Source: Micromonospora polyrhachis
GTDB lineage: Bacteria > Actinomycetota > Actinomycetes > Mycobacteriales > Micromonosporaceae
Assembly (NCBI RefSeq): GCF_014203835.1
Contig: NZ_JACHJW010000001.1
Span: 930,001-994,000, forward strand
DNA: 64,000 nt
Direction of reading: 5' to 3'
Shown here: positions 33,770 to 42,069 of the stretch, piece after piece
Position numbering within the stretch: position 1 is the first letter of the stretch
Layout of the letters: the number at the start of each line of letters is the position of its first letter
Made by a program: the position numbers and the translations under genes
The notes under the pieces: model-generated
What the model saw: only the letters and a program-made list of their open reading frames with translations
Database searches by the model: none
Told to the model about the DNA's origin: nothing

Positions 33770-34987
33770 ATGTTCCCCTCCCCCAGCGTCAGTCCTCGCG
33801 CCCGCGCCGACGAACCCACCAGCCTGATGGTCAGATCGCTGGCACCCGATCTGGCGCGCGGCCTCATGCTGCTGCTCATCGCCGTGGCGCACGCCCCAGC
33901 CTTCGTCAACGACTGGGACCTCGGGCCCACAGCCCTCAACGCCGCCGCCACCTTCGTCAAGTCCCTCGTCGCCGACAACCAGGCCCGCGCCATGTTCGTG
34001 TTCCTCTTCGGATACGGGCTCGGTCAGCTCACCCAACGCCAGTACGCCCGAGGTGACGACTGGCCGACGATCCGGAAACTGCTCCGGCGCAGAAGCCTCT
34101 GGCTGCTCATCATCGGTTTCCTGCACGCCGTGCTCCTGGTCCCGCTCGACATCATCGCGGTCTACGGTGCGACGCTGCTCCTACTCACCCCACTCGTACG
34201 AGCCCGCGACTCGGTGCTGTGCTGGACGGGGGCGGCAACGCTCGTCCCCGCAACGCTGCTGCTCACCTGGCAGGGCGTGACGGCACAGCACAACGCCCAC
34301 AACGGCCGGGCCTTCACCATGGCCGAGTACATGACGCCCAACTTCGGTGCCCACGTCCTCGCCGCCCTCCCGTCCTGGCCGATCGAGACCCTGCTCTCCA
34401 CCATCATTGTCGTGCCCGGCATGGTGCTGGGCATCTGGGCGGCTCGGCGACGGATCCTGGACGAGCCGGCACGCCACGCGGCACCACTACGCCGGGCCGT
34501 TGGCGTCCTGCTCGTCGGGTCGATCGTCGGCCGGATCCCCGTGGCCTTCCTGATGGCTGGTGTGTGGAGCACGTCGTCCGCCCCGGTGGCCTGGGCGGTC
34601 CACGCCGCGCACACCCTCGCCGGATACGCGGGCGGAATCGGTCTGGCCGCCGCCATCGGTCTCGCCGCGATCCGGCTCGGCCACGAGCATGGCGCCCTCA
34701 CCACCGCACTCGCCGCGCTGGGGCAGCGGTCGATGACGTTCTACCTGTTCCAGTCGGTGGTGTGGGTGGTGCTGTTCTACCCATTCACCCTGGACCTACG
34801 CGACGACATGGGCGCCGCCGCGACCATCGTGATCGGCGTCGGGACCTGGGTGGTCTCGATCCTGCTGGCGGACTGGATGCGCCGTCTGGGGCATCGCGGT
34901 CCGGCGGAGACACTGTTGCGCCGGATGTCGTACCGGCCGAGGGTGGGCGACTACCCGGACCGGACCACCGAACACCGATCCGGGTAG
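33770..34987 (+). CDS. DUF418-family membrane protein
   Basis: A 405-residue protein with about ten membrane helices. The start is ATG 33770, with GGAAAGGA 5 nt upstream. The N-terminal helix SLAPDLARGLMLLLIAVAHA matches the DUF418 opening, ADNQARAMFVFLFGYGLGQL gives the conserved Arg-containing turn, and the C-terminal QRSMTFYLFQSVVWVVLFYP region is the DUF418 domain itself. The function is unknown; the family is distantly related to acyltransferase-3 membrane proteins. It converges on the radical SAM gene with only 8 bp between the stops. Confidence 0.88.
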   Translation: MFPSPSVSPRARADEPTSLMVRSLAPDLARGLMLLLIAVAHAPAFVNDWDLGPTALNAAATFVKSLVADNQARAMFVFLFGYGLGQLTQRQYARGDDWPTIRKLLRRRSLWLLIIGFLHAVLLVPLDIIAVYGATLLLLTPLVRARDSVLCWTGAATLVPATLLLTWQGVTAQHNAHNGRAFTMAEYMTPNFGAHVLAALPSWPIETLLSTIIVVPGMVLGIWAARRRILDEPARHAAPLRRAVGVLLVGSIVGRIPVAFLMAGVWSTSSAPVAWAVHAAHTLAGYAGGIGLAAAIGLAAIRLGHEHGALTTALAALGQRSMTFYLFQSVVWVVLFYPFTLDLRDDMGAAATIVIGVGTWVVSILLADWMRRLGHRGPAETLLRRMSYRPRVGDYPDRTTEHRSG

Positions 34988-34995
34988 TCGCCGAG

Positions 34996-36054
34996 CTACG
35001 CCGAGACGGGCAGCACCGGGTCCGGCACGAAGACGGGGCGGCGAGCCATCCGGGCACGTACCGCAGCGGTCCCGAAGTGGTGGTCGAGGGCGCGGGTCGC
35101 CGCCGCCCATTGCCGTACGGATCGGACCGGCGCCAACGTCCGTACCACGAACTCGTCGCTCCAGCGATGGACAGCCCGCTGCCAGAGCACCATTGCCGGC
35201 TCGTCGAGCAGGCTGCCCACCGTACCCTCGTAGATCGGCATCGCCCGTACCTGTCCGTCCGGCTCCACCTGCAGTGGCCGGAAGTCCGGGTTGGCGGCGA
35301 GGAGTTCGGGATCCATCCGTAGCTCCAGGTTGTCGGTCACGGTGACCTCGACCGACGGTGGCGCGAGTTGGCGCAGCCGCTCCACGAGCCGGCCGTCCCC
35401 GAATTCGGCGAGCTGTTCGTCGGTGAGCAGCTCGTGCTCGGCGAATTCCGGTCGGCTGGCCAGTCCACTCGGCACCGCCGCACCGAAGCTGACGGCGTCG
35501 AGCTGTTCGAATCGGGATGCGACCGAGGTGCAGAACCGCTCCATCTCGTGACGGTTACTGCGGGTCACCACGCAGTCCAGGCCGAACCGGAACCCGGGCG
35601 AACCGTCGGCCCGCTGTCGACGTGCCGTTTCGTCCAGCAGCGTCGCCGCCCGCAGGGCCCGCTCGAACGAGCCGGCCCGACCCCGGATACGGTCGTGGGT
35701 CTGGGCGCTCGCCCCGTCGACGCTGACCGTGATGTGGTCGAAGACCCGGCCGAGTTCCTCGGCGAGGGCGGGATCGAGCCGCCAACCTCCGGTATAGATG
35801 CCCACCTGCACCCCGGCCCGCGAAATGCGCTCGGCAACCTCGACAAGGCCGTCGACCAGCAGCGGCTCGCCCCCGGCGAAAGTGACCAGGTACGGCCGCA
35901 GGGAGGCCAGTCCGTCCGCGACCCGAAGCAGGTCCGGCCGGGACAACTGGCGGGACGGACGGCGACCGGACTCGGAGTAGCAGTGGAAACAGCGCAACGG
36001 GCAGGCGTAGGTGATGTCCCAGATCACGCCGGTGGGTCCCTCGGGCAGGTCCAT
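34996..36054 (-). CDS. Radical SAM enzyme with a cysteine-free SPASM-like tail
   Basis: A 352-residue radical SAM protein. The [4Fe-4S]/SAM motif CxxxCxxC is at residues 18-25 (CPLRCFHC). The GGEP motif (TFAGGEPLLVDG) and the SVDG strand (ITVSVDGAS) complete the TIM-barrel landmarks. The C-terminus reads PLQVEPDGQVRAMPIYEGTV and then GSLLDEPAMVLW, which is the usual layout of a SPASM/twitch domain, but it has no cysteines to hold auxiliary clusters. AAAGGAG precedes the ATG. It diverges from the lanthipeptide operon, so a role in modifying that peptide is plausible but unproven. Confidence 0.88.
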   Translation of the reverse strand: MDLPEGPTGVIWDITYACPLRCFHCYSESGRRPSRQLSRPDLLRVADGLASLRPYLVTFAGGEPLLVDGLVEVAERISRAGVQVGIYTGGWRLDPALAEELGRVFDHITVSVDGASAQTHDRIRGRAGSFERALRAATLLDETARRQRADGSPGFRFGLDCVVTRSNRHEMERFCTSVASRFEQLDAVSFGAAVPSGLASRPEFAEHELLTDEQLAEFGDGRLVERLRQLAPPSVEVTVTDNLELRMDPELLAANPDFRPLQVEPDGQVRAMPIYEGTVGSLLDEPAMVLWQRAVHRWSDEFVVRTLAPVRSVRQWAAATRALDHHFGTAAVRARMARRPVFVPDPVLPVSA

Positions 36055-36140
36055 CGGTACTCCTTTCGACGTCGCCCGAGACTAGAAGCCGACGCCCGCC
36101 GCCGGCATCGGTACACCGGTACGGGCGCTGGCCGACCGAG

Positions 36141-36198
36141 TACGTAACCCGATCCGGCCCGACAACGTCTACGTACCGGTCGCCGCCGTTTGCGTACC
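36141..36198. promoter_or_regulatory. Repeated TACGTAMC-like boxes upstream of the lanthipeptide operon
   Basis: TACGTAAC (36141), TACGTACC (36170) and TGCGTACC (36191) lie in the divergent gap between the radical SAM and lanD genes. The last two are 21 bp apart, two helical turns. They could be activator sites for the cluster's LuxR-family regulator. No clear -10/-35 pair was identified. Confidence 0.3.
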
Positions 36199-36284
36199 CC
36201 ATCACGGATGGCCGCCGGCCGTGCGCTGCCTAGCGTCGTCGGCAGCGGTTTCCACCGGAGGGCACGGGCGACGGAGGTGTACGG

Positions 36285-37757
36285 ATGCACGACAACGCAG
36301 TCTCGATCATCGTCTGCGGGGCCAGTGCCGCCGTCCTGTTCCCCACCTACGCGATGCAGCTACGGCAGCAGCTCACCGATCCGCTGCGGGTGCTGCTGAC
36401 CCACGGTGCCGAGCGCTTCGTCAAGCCGAGCACCATCGCCTTCTTCGCCGACGAGGTGTACGCCAGCGACGACGAGAGTTTCATCCCGACCGAGTTCGCC
36501 CGCCGCTCGCGGGTGATCGCGGTGCTGCCGGCGACCGCGCACACGCTGGCCTCGGCGGCGCTCGGGCTGGCCGGTTCCCCGGCGCAGACCGCACTGCTCG
36601 CCGCGAGCGGACCGACCCTGTACTTCCCGTCGATGAACCGGGCCATGTGGCAGCGTGAGTCGACCCGTCGACATGTCGCCACCCTACGCGCCGATGGGCA
36701 TGTCGTCATCGACCCGGTCGAGGCGGGCGTCTACGAGAACTGGCAGAGGTCGGTGGTACGGGCCCCCGCGCTGCCAGCGCCGGCCGAGGTCGCACAGCTC
36801 ATCGCGGCAGCGGCAGCGGAGGCGGGGGCGGGAACAGAGGCGGGGGCGGCAGCTGCGGCAGCGGAGACGGGGACAGAGGCGGCAACGCCGATCCAGTCGA
36901 CGTCCCCGGACCTGCTACTGGTCGGTGACCCCGAACCGTCGGACCCGTGGCTGCAGTACAACGCCGAGGTCGACTGGGCGACCCCCGAGCTGTACGACGC
37001 GCTGCGCACCGACGTGACCGAATTGCTCGGCGACGGCACGGTGGCGGACTTCTTCTTCGTCCACAAACCACCCGGGCTGCGGCTGCGATACCGGATCGAC
37101 CCCGCCGACCGGCCGGCGGTGGCGGGCCGCGTCACGACACTCCTCGACGACCTGTGTCGACGCGGACTGGTGCGCGGCTGGCTACCAGCGGTGTACGAGC
37201 CGGAGCAACGCCTCTTCGGCGGAGCCGAGTCGATGCGTAGCGTGCACCAGGTTTTCACCGCCGACAGCCTTGCCTGGCTCGGCTTCCACGCGGACCAACC
37301 CGCCGCCGGGCAGCGCCCGACCGCCACCTGGGCGATGTCCCTACTGATGATCCGCGAGCTGCTCGACGCCCTCGGGATCACCGGCTGGGAGGACATCGAC
37401 GTGTGGGACCGGCTCGGCCGGTACGGCCAGCGGATGCTCGACACCGAGGTCGCCGACGACGCCCGGGTCGCCCGGATCGCCGCCGCCCTGCGTCGGGACT
37501 GGGCAGAACCGGAGCGCCTGCGCGAACAGCTTCCGCCCACCGGGCCGCAACTACTGGACCGTTGGGCACAGTCGATGGCCACCATCGGCAAGGAGTGGTG
37601 GGACGGCTACTTCACGAGTCCCGATGCGGAGGTGGGGCCGCGGCATGCTGCTGCCTTCACCATCATCTTCCACTGGAACCGGGCCCGACTTCCCATCGGC
37701 CAGCAGGCGCTGATCACGCACACGCTCGGCGGCCGGATGACGGAGGCGACGGCATGA
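36285..37757 (+). CDS. LanD-type flavoprotein fused to LanB elimination (SpaB_C) domain
   Basis: A 490-residue fusion. Residues 1 to about 165 match HFCD flavoproteins (EpiD/MibD-like Cys decarboxylases): SIIVCGASAAVLFPTYAMQL, a PATAHT box in place of PASANT, and an intact PSMNRAMW for the PxMNxxMW clamp. An Ala/Glu/Gly linker follows (about 170-205). Residues about 215-490 are the thiopeptide-type/SpaB C-terminal domain (LQYNAEVDWATPELYDAL, DFFFVHKPPGLRLRYRI, HAAAFTIIFHWNRARL) that eliminates glutamate from glutamylated Ser/Thr. By eye the EpiD catalytic His (His67) aligns with Pro. GGAGGT is 6 nt before the ATG; the stop overlaps lanB. Fusion of these two activities is unusual. Confidence 0.85.
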   Translation: MHDNAVSIIVCGASAAVLFPTYAMQLRQQLTDPLRVLLTHGAERFVKPSTIAFFADEVYASDDESFIPTEFARRSRVIAVLPATAHTLASAALGLAGSPAQTALLAASGPTLYFPSMNRAMWQRESTRRHVATLRADGHVVIDPVEAGVYENWQRSVVRAPALPAPAEVAQLIAAAAAEAGAGTEAGAAAAAAETGTEAATPIQSTSPDLLLVGDPEPSDPWLQYNAEVDWATPELYDALRTDVTELLGDGTVADFFFVHKPPGLRLRYRIDPADRPAVAGRVTTLLDDLCRRGLVRGWLPAVYEPEQRLFGGAESMRSVHQVFTADSLAWLGFHADQPAAGQRPTATWAMSLLMIRELLDALGITGWEDIDVWDRLGRYGQRMLDTEVADDARVARIAAALRRDWAEPERLREQLPPTGPQLLDRWAQSMATIGKEWWDGYFTSPDAEVGPRHAAAFTIIFHWNRARLPIGQQALITHTLGGRMTEATA

Positions 37758-40357
37758 CCGGGTTGGCAGGCTGGGTCCTGCTCCGCACAGCGGGCCTTCC
37801 GCTGCGGATGTGGCTCGACGGGGCGAATCCCGAGCTGGCGCTGCGGATCCGCGCCCTGGTCGACGCCGAGGACCGATACGCCGACCTGGCTGCGGCCCTG
37901 GCGGTCGAGCTCGGCGCGGTGCTCGTACCGCATCCGGCGCTGGACACCGCGACCCGCCGGCACGTCCTGGCCTGTCGACGGCGACTGCACCGGAGTCAGC
38001 CGATCGACCCGGCGGGGTTCACCCGGCTGGTGTCGGCGGCGCAGGCGGCCGGAGAACCAGACCTGGCGACACGGCTCACCGTGCTGGCCATGACCGCCGA
38101 GCGGACGACGGCCGAGCGGACGACGGTAGATGTCGCGGTGGACGAGGAACTGGCCCGGCTGCTGCCGGCACCATGGACGATGCTGACCGAGTCACCGGTC
38201 GGGCGACACGCGTTGGCCGACGGCGACATCACGGCCGGCGACGACATCGCCGCCCGGGTACGCGTCGGCGAAGCCTGGCAGGGAAAGCGGTTACGCCAGC
38301 GCAGCGAATACCTGTGGCGGATGATCAGCCGGGGCGCGGCGAAGACCACCCCGCGCGGTTGGCTGGGTCACGTCAGCCTGATTCCCGCAACCGAGGACGG
38401 GACGTATCCGGTGACGCTGGGGCCCGAGGTCGCGGCCCGCTGGACGGAGAACGTGCACGCCCTCCAGGCGGAGCCCCCCGCCGGCCGGTCCCGGGTGGCG
38501 CTGGCACCCCTGCACCAGTTGGTCGACGGCCAGCTACGGGTGTGGGTGGTGCGGCCGGACGACCCCACCGAGCTGCATCCGGTCACGCTGCGGATGACGC
38601 CACACCTCACCCGCGTACACGCCGCGCTGCGTCACGGTGCCCGTTCCATCGACGAGGTGATCGCGGCGCTCGTCACGGATCCCGACGATGCCCGGCAGCG
38701 GACGACCTGGCACGGGTTCCTGTCCCATCTCGTGAAACTCGGCGTCTGCCAGTTCACCGGCACCCCCCGGGTACGACGTACCGGCTGGCGTGATGTCGGG
38801 CAGCAGGTGACGGCAACGGCCGAACCGGACGCCCCCGGATTCGTCGACGTGTACCGCCGTGCCACCGCTGACTGGCCGGCCGCCACCGGTGCACTGGTGC
38901 AGGCCGCGCTCGGACCGGTGCAGCGGCTCAACGCCCTGATGAGCCTCGACGAGGAGAAGCCCTCGATCGTCCCCGACCATATCGGGCCGGACCGGCGACC
39001 GGTGCTCGACCTGCTCGGCGAGCTACTCGCGGACGAGTCGCACTCGAAGCACGAGTGGCGTCCTGCGGTGTGGCCGACCACCGACCGGCCGGATTCCGGC
39101 TATGCCCGGCTGCTCCGGCTGATCGCCGACACCTCGACCGGGCAGCAGGTGGTCGACCTCGACGACGACCTACTGGACCGTCTCGGCGCACCACCGGCTG
39201 AGTACGGCTGGCCGGTGGACTGCCTGGTACGTCCGCTTGCCGACGGCGGTGTCGTGCTCGACGCGATCGCCTCCGCCGGCATGCTGGACGCCCGCTTCGC
39301 CGCCGAGCTGACCGCGCTGCATCCGGCGTCGTCGCACGTCGACGCGTACCGCCGGTTCCTCCGCGAACTGGACGCCCAGACCGGGGTCACCTCGGTCGAG
39401 CTGCTGACACCGGCGTTGGCGGAGCGGGCAGCCAACGCGGTGCGCCGACCGCTGTATCCGACGGCGTGGACCGGCGACGCGGACCTCGAACCGTACTGTG
39501 ACGTCGACGTCGGCTCCGCCACCCACATCCCGCTGGAGGCGTTGACCGCACGCCGGGTGGACGACCGGATCGTCATCGAGGCGGACGGCCGTCGGGTCAG
39601 GATCATGTACCACGCCACCCGCCAGCCGCCGACCCCGTGGAGCCTGCTGCTGTCCATCCTCCAGGGTGGGCCGACGCTGGTCGCCACGCGTTTCCGCCGC
39701 CTGCGGCATTCGCTGGCGGCATTGCCCGACCAGGCGTACCTGCCCCGGGTCACCGTACGGGGCTCGACCATCGTCTCCCCGGCGCAGTGGCGGCTACGTC
39801 CGGCGCGGCTGTGGGACCCAGCCGATTCTCCACTGGCCAAGGCGAAGCATCTCGCCCGGCTTCGTGATCGGCTCGGCCTACCACGTTGGATCATGTTGTG
39901 CGCCCGGCCCGGCGGCCGTCCGGTCCCCTGTGACCTGGACAGTCTCCGCGCACCATCGGTGTTCGAGGCGGTGTCGGACGCAGCGGTCACCGAGACGACG
40001 GATGCAGCGGTCACCGAGGCGACGGATCCGGACGAAGCCCAGCTCATCGTCGAGGAAATGGTGCCCGCACCGGACGAACTACCGGTCCGCGACCTCGTCG
40101 ACGGGCGGCCGGAGCCGGTTGCCGCCGAGCTACTGCTACGCCTGCCGCAGCACACGGATCCGGCCTCCCTTGCCGTCGCCACCGCCGCTGCGCTGGCCGG
40201 CACCCCGGTCGGCTGGCCTGGTCCCGCCGATCATCGAAACGGGGCCGAGTTGCCCGACCAAGGACTCCCCACGCGAGCGATCGCACTGGGGCCCCCCGAC
40301 GACCTTCCGGCGAACGGTGCAAGCCGCGCGCTGGAACCGACTCCACGAGGGAGGTGA
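37754..40357 (+). CDS. lanB: LanB N-terminal glutamylation domain protein (split dehydratase)
   Basis: An 867-residue LanB-type dehydratase lacking the C-terminal elimination domain, which is carried by the preceding gene. ATG 37754 overlaps that gene's stop (ATGA). Landmarks are an N-terminal GWVLLRTAGLPLRMWLDG strand, the conserved KTTPRGWLGHVSL block equivalent to the TPFGLFAG motif, and later ATHIPLEALTARRVDD and QAYLPRVTVRGSTIVSPAQW. Such proteins use Glu-tRNA to glutamylate Ser/Thr of the precursor. The last 150 residues are Asp/Glu/Pro-rich with two VTE(T/A)TDAAVTE repeats and are probably flexible. The first precursor starts 5 bp after the stop. Confidence 0.9.
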   Translation: MTGLAGWVLLRTAGLPLRMWLDGANPELALRIRALVDAEDRYADLAAALAVELGAVLVPHPALDTATRRHVLACRRRLHRSQPIDPAGFTRLVSAAQAAGEPDLATRLTVLAMTAERTTAERTTVDVAVDEELARLLPAPWTMLTESPVGRHALADGDITAGDDIAARVRVGEAWQGKRLRQRSEYLWRMISRGAAKTTPRGWLGHVSLIPATEDGTYPVTLGPEVAARWTENVHALQAEPPAGRSRVALAPLHQLVDGQLRVWVVRPDDPTELHPVTLRMTPHLTRVHAALRHGARSIDEVIAALVTDPDDARQRTTWHGFLSHLVKLGVCQFTGTPRVRRTGWRDVGQQVTATAEPDAPGFVDVYRRATADWPAATGALVQAALGPVQRLNALMSLDEEKPSIVPDHIGPDRRPVLDLLGELLADESHSKHEWRPAVWPTTDRPDSGYARLLRLIADTSTGQQVVDLDDDLLDRLGAPPAEYGWPVDCLVRPLADGGVVLDAIASAGMLDARFAAELTALHPASSHVDAYRRFLRELDAQTGVTSVELLTPALAERAANAVRRPLYPTAWTGDADLEPYCDVDVGSATHIPLEALTARRVDDRIVIEADGRRVRIMYHATRQPPTPWSLLLSILQGGPTLVATRFRRLRHSLAALPDQAYLPRVTVRGSTIVSPAQWRLRPARLWDPADSPLAKAKHLARLRDRLGLPRWIMLCARPGGRPVPCDLDSLRAPSVFEAVSDAAVTETTDAAVTEATDPDEAQLIVEEMVPAPDELPVRDLVDGRPEPVAAELLLRLPQHTDPASLAVATAAALAGTPVGWPGPADHRNGAELPDQGLPTRAIALGPPDDLPANGASRALEPTPRGR

Positions 40358-40362
40358 ACGAG

Positions 40363-40518
40363 ATGGAGAAGATCGAGATCACGACCCAGCCGGCGCTGTC
40401 GGTGGACGAGCTCATCGCTGAGCTGGAGACGCAGTTCGGTGACGTGCAGATGCTGCCGAAGGCTGCGTACCCGCCGCCGACCAACGGCTGCACGAACGTG
40501 TCCAGCTGCGCGTGCTGA
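40363..40518 (+). CDS. lanA1: Lanthipeptide precursor 1
   Basis: A 51-residue precursor. The leader is acidic (SVDELIAELETQFGDVQMLP) with a QFGDV segment comparable to the FNLD motif of class I leaders. The core ends TNGCTNVSSCAC, containing Thr40, Thr44, Ser47 and Ser48 and Cys43, Cys49 and Cys51. A C-terminal Cys with Ser three positions earlier (SCAC) is the pattern used for an aminovinyl-cysteine ring. GGGAGGT overlaps the lanB stop and serves this ATG. The cleavage site is not certain; it may lie after LPKAAYP or close to LP. A stable hairpin follows the stop. Confidence 0.85.
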   Translation: MEKIEITTQPALSVDELIAELETQFGDVQMLPKAAYPPPTNGCTNVSSCAC

Positions 40519-40523
40519 TGCGC

Positions 40524-40558
40524 CCGGTGGCTGCCCTCAGCCTGGGGGCGGCCACCGG
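40524..40558 (+). terminator. Hairpin after precursor 1 (attenuator or mRNA stabiliser)
   Basis: CCGGTGGCTGCCC pairs with GGGCGGCCACCGG (one G-T wobble), starting 6 nt after the stop. In lanthipeptide operons such a structure keeps precursor mRNA abundant over downstream genes. A near-identical hairpin follows the second precursor. Confidence 0.65.
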
Positions 40559-40586
40559 CCCACCCGACGATGAAAGGGGGGCTTCT

Positions 40587-40748
40587 GTGGACGCGTTGCA
40601 GACCGTCGCGACGACGCCGGACGATGTCGATGCGCTCATCGCCGAGTTGGAGGCACAGTTCGGCGACGTACAGATGCTGCCGCAGGCCGCATATCCGTGT
40701 GTCAGCTGCACGCAGGGCTGCACGCACGTCGCCAGCTGCGCGTGCTGA
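40587..40748 (+). CDS. lanA2: Lanthipeptide precursor 2
   Basis: A 53-residue precursor starting at GTG 40587, with GAAAGGGGGG about 7 nt upstream. The leader DALIAELEAQFGDVQMLP is nearly identical to that of precursor 1 from residue 15 onward. The core ends CVSCTQGCTHVASCAC, with Ser40, Thr42, Thr46 and Ser50 against five cysteines. Relative to precursor 1 it keeps TxGCTxV(S/A)SCAC and adds a CVSC element, so one cysteine has no Ser/Thr partner. It looks like a diverged tandem duplicate including the 3' hairpin. The two products may act together or as alternatives. Confidence 0.85.
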   Translation: MDALQTVATTPDDVDALIAELEAQFGDVQMLPQAAYPCVSCTQGCTHVASCAC

Positions 40749-40753
40749 TCCGC

Positions 40754-40788
40754 CTGGTGGCCGTCTTCAGCCCGGGGGCGGCCACCGG
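40754..40788 (+). terminator. Hairpin after precursor 2
   Basis: A CCTGGTGGCCGTC/GGGCGGCCACCGG stem-loop is at the same distance from the stop as in precursor 1 and shares much of its sequence, including GGGGGCGGCCACCGGCCC. It shows that the duplicated unit covered coding sequence plus 3' structure. lanC begins 27 bp later. Confidence 0.6.
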
Positions 40789-40815
40789 CCCGTCCCACCG
40801 ACCGGAAGGGCTCCC

Positions 40816-42069
40816 GTGAGCACCTCGTTGTCCAGCCCGGTGACGGCGAACCGCAGCCATCCGGCCATCGTCACCGATCCGCAGGTCGTGGCCGCCGCGC
40901 GCGCCCATCTGATGGCGGCGGCGGCGCGACTGCCCGGTTCCGATCCGCACTCCACGTTCACCACCGATGCCGGCACTCCGATCGTGGCCTCGCTCGTGCT
41001 CGACGCCGCCGACACGGACGAGGCGACCCGTTCGGCGGCGGAGCGTGCCCTGTCCGCCTGGCTCGCCGTCGTCGGCGGCACCGGCGCGTCCCACTACGGC
41101 GTCTTCGCCGAGGGGCTGGCCGGACGACACCTGGGGTTGCTCGCCGCCGCACACGTCCGACCGGGTCTGCGTCGGCTCGCCGCCGCGTCCCGCCGCGCCC
41201 TGGTCCGGCGGACCGCCCTCGACACGTGGCGGACCAGCGATGTCGGCTGGGAAGACTACGACATGATCATGGGACCGGCTGGCGCCCTGCTGGCCCTGGC
41301 CGCCGACCCGGAGGTCATGCCAACAGACTTGGCACCTCTCACCGCGCACCTGGTGACGCTCTGCGACCGTCCGGAACTGGAGCGATTCCGTCTCCGTCAG
41401 CGACTCGACGAGCGGTACTCCCCCTGGAACCAGGACCGGATCAACGTCGGGGTGGCGCACGGCGTTCCCGGTGTTGCACTGGCCCTCTGCGCAGCCCTCG
41501 ACGCCTCCGGCGACGACGCCGGCATCCGCGCCGCGCTGCGGCGGGTCGCCGACTGGCTGGTCGCCGAGGCGTATCCGGACCCGCTGGGCTTCATCACCTG
41601 GCCGACGGTGGCCCGGGAGAACCGCCCGCCCGCCAGGGACGTGGCGGAGCAACCCACCGCACGGCAAGCCTGGTGCTACGGCACCCCCGGCGTGGCATGG
41701 GCAGTCTGGGAGATCGGCCGGGTGCTGGACGATGACGGGCTGCAACAGCTCGGCCGCACCGCGATCAGCTCGTTCCTGGACGCCGGCTGTCCGAACGGCA
41801 ACATCGCGCTGCGCGAGAGCCTGGCCATCTGCCACGGCGACGCCGGGCTGCTGGTGCTCTGCGACGCGTTCCACCGGCACGCCGGACTGGCGGCTGCCGG
41901 CGCGGTCCGCGACCTCCTGTACGCCCGGCTGCGGGCCCGGCTGACCGAGCTGACGCCCTGGTCCGCCACCAACTACGCGCTGCTCAACGGCCCCGCCGGC
42001 GTACTGGCCGCCCTGTTGACCAGGCCGGGTGCCGACCGGACCTGGCTGTATACGGTGGGGCTACGGTGA
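40816..42069 (+). CDS. lanC: Lanthionine synthetase C-like cyclase (LanC)
   Basis: A 417-residue LanC-type zinc cyclase. GTG 40816 has GGAAGGG upstream. Zinc ligands are visible: Cys in ARQAWCYGTPGVAWA (about residue 286) and Cys-His in AICHGDAGLL (about 339). The active-site His is in VGVAHGVPGVALAL. An alpha/alpha toroid of repeated GxxG turns is evident. It catalyses Michael-type addition of Cys thiols to dehydroalanine and dehydrobutyrine. The stop overlaps the first exporter gene (GTGA). Confidence 0.92.
   Translation: MSTSLSSPVTANRSHPAIVTDPQVVAAARAHLMAAAARLPGSDPHSTFTTDAGTPIVASLVLDAADTDEATRSAAERALSAWLAVVGGTGASHYGVFAEGLAGRHLGLLAAAHVRPGLRRLAAASRRALVRRTALDTWRTSDVGWEDYDMIMGPAGALLALAADPEVMPTDLAPLTAHLVTLCDRPELERFRLRQRLDERYSPWNQDRINVGVAHGVPGVALALCAALDASGDDAGIRAALRRVADWLVAEAYPDPLGFITWPTVARENRPPARDVAEQPTARQAWCYGTPGVAWAVWEIGRVLDDDGLQQLGRTAISSFLDAGCPNGNIALRESLAICHGDAGLLVLCDAFHRHAGLAAAGAVRDLLYARLRARLTELTPWSATNYALLNGPAGVLAALLTRPGADRTWLYTVGLR

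Noticed and set aside
36800-36900. Independent repeat element in the lanD fusion gene
   Set aside because: The Ala/Glu/Gly repeats are in frame and lie exactly between two recognised domains, so they are an interdomain linker.
36285-37757. Frameshift or mis-assembly joining two separate genes (lanD and the lanB C-terminal part)
   Set aside because: The frame is continuous, the linker is low-complexity as expected for a fusion, and there is no internal start with a ribosome site before the SpaB_C domain. It still deserves comparison with other genomes.
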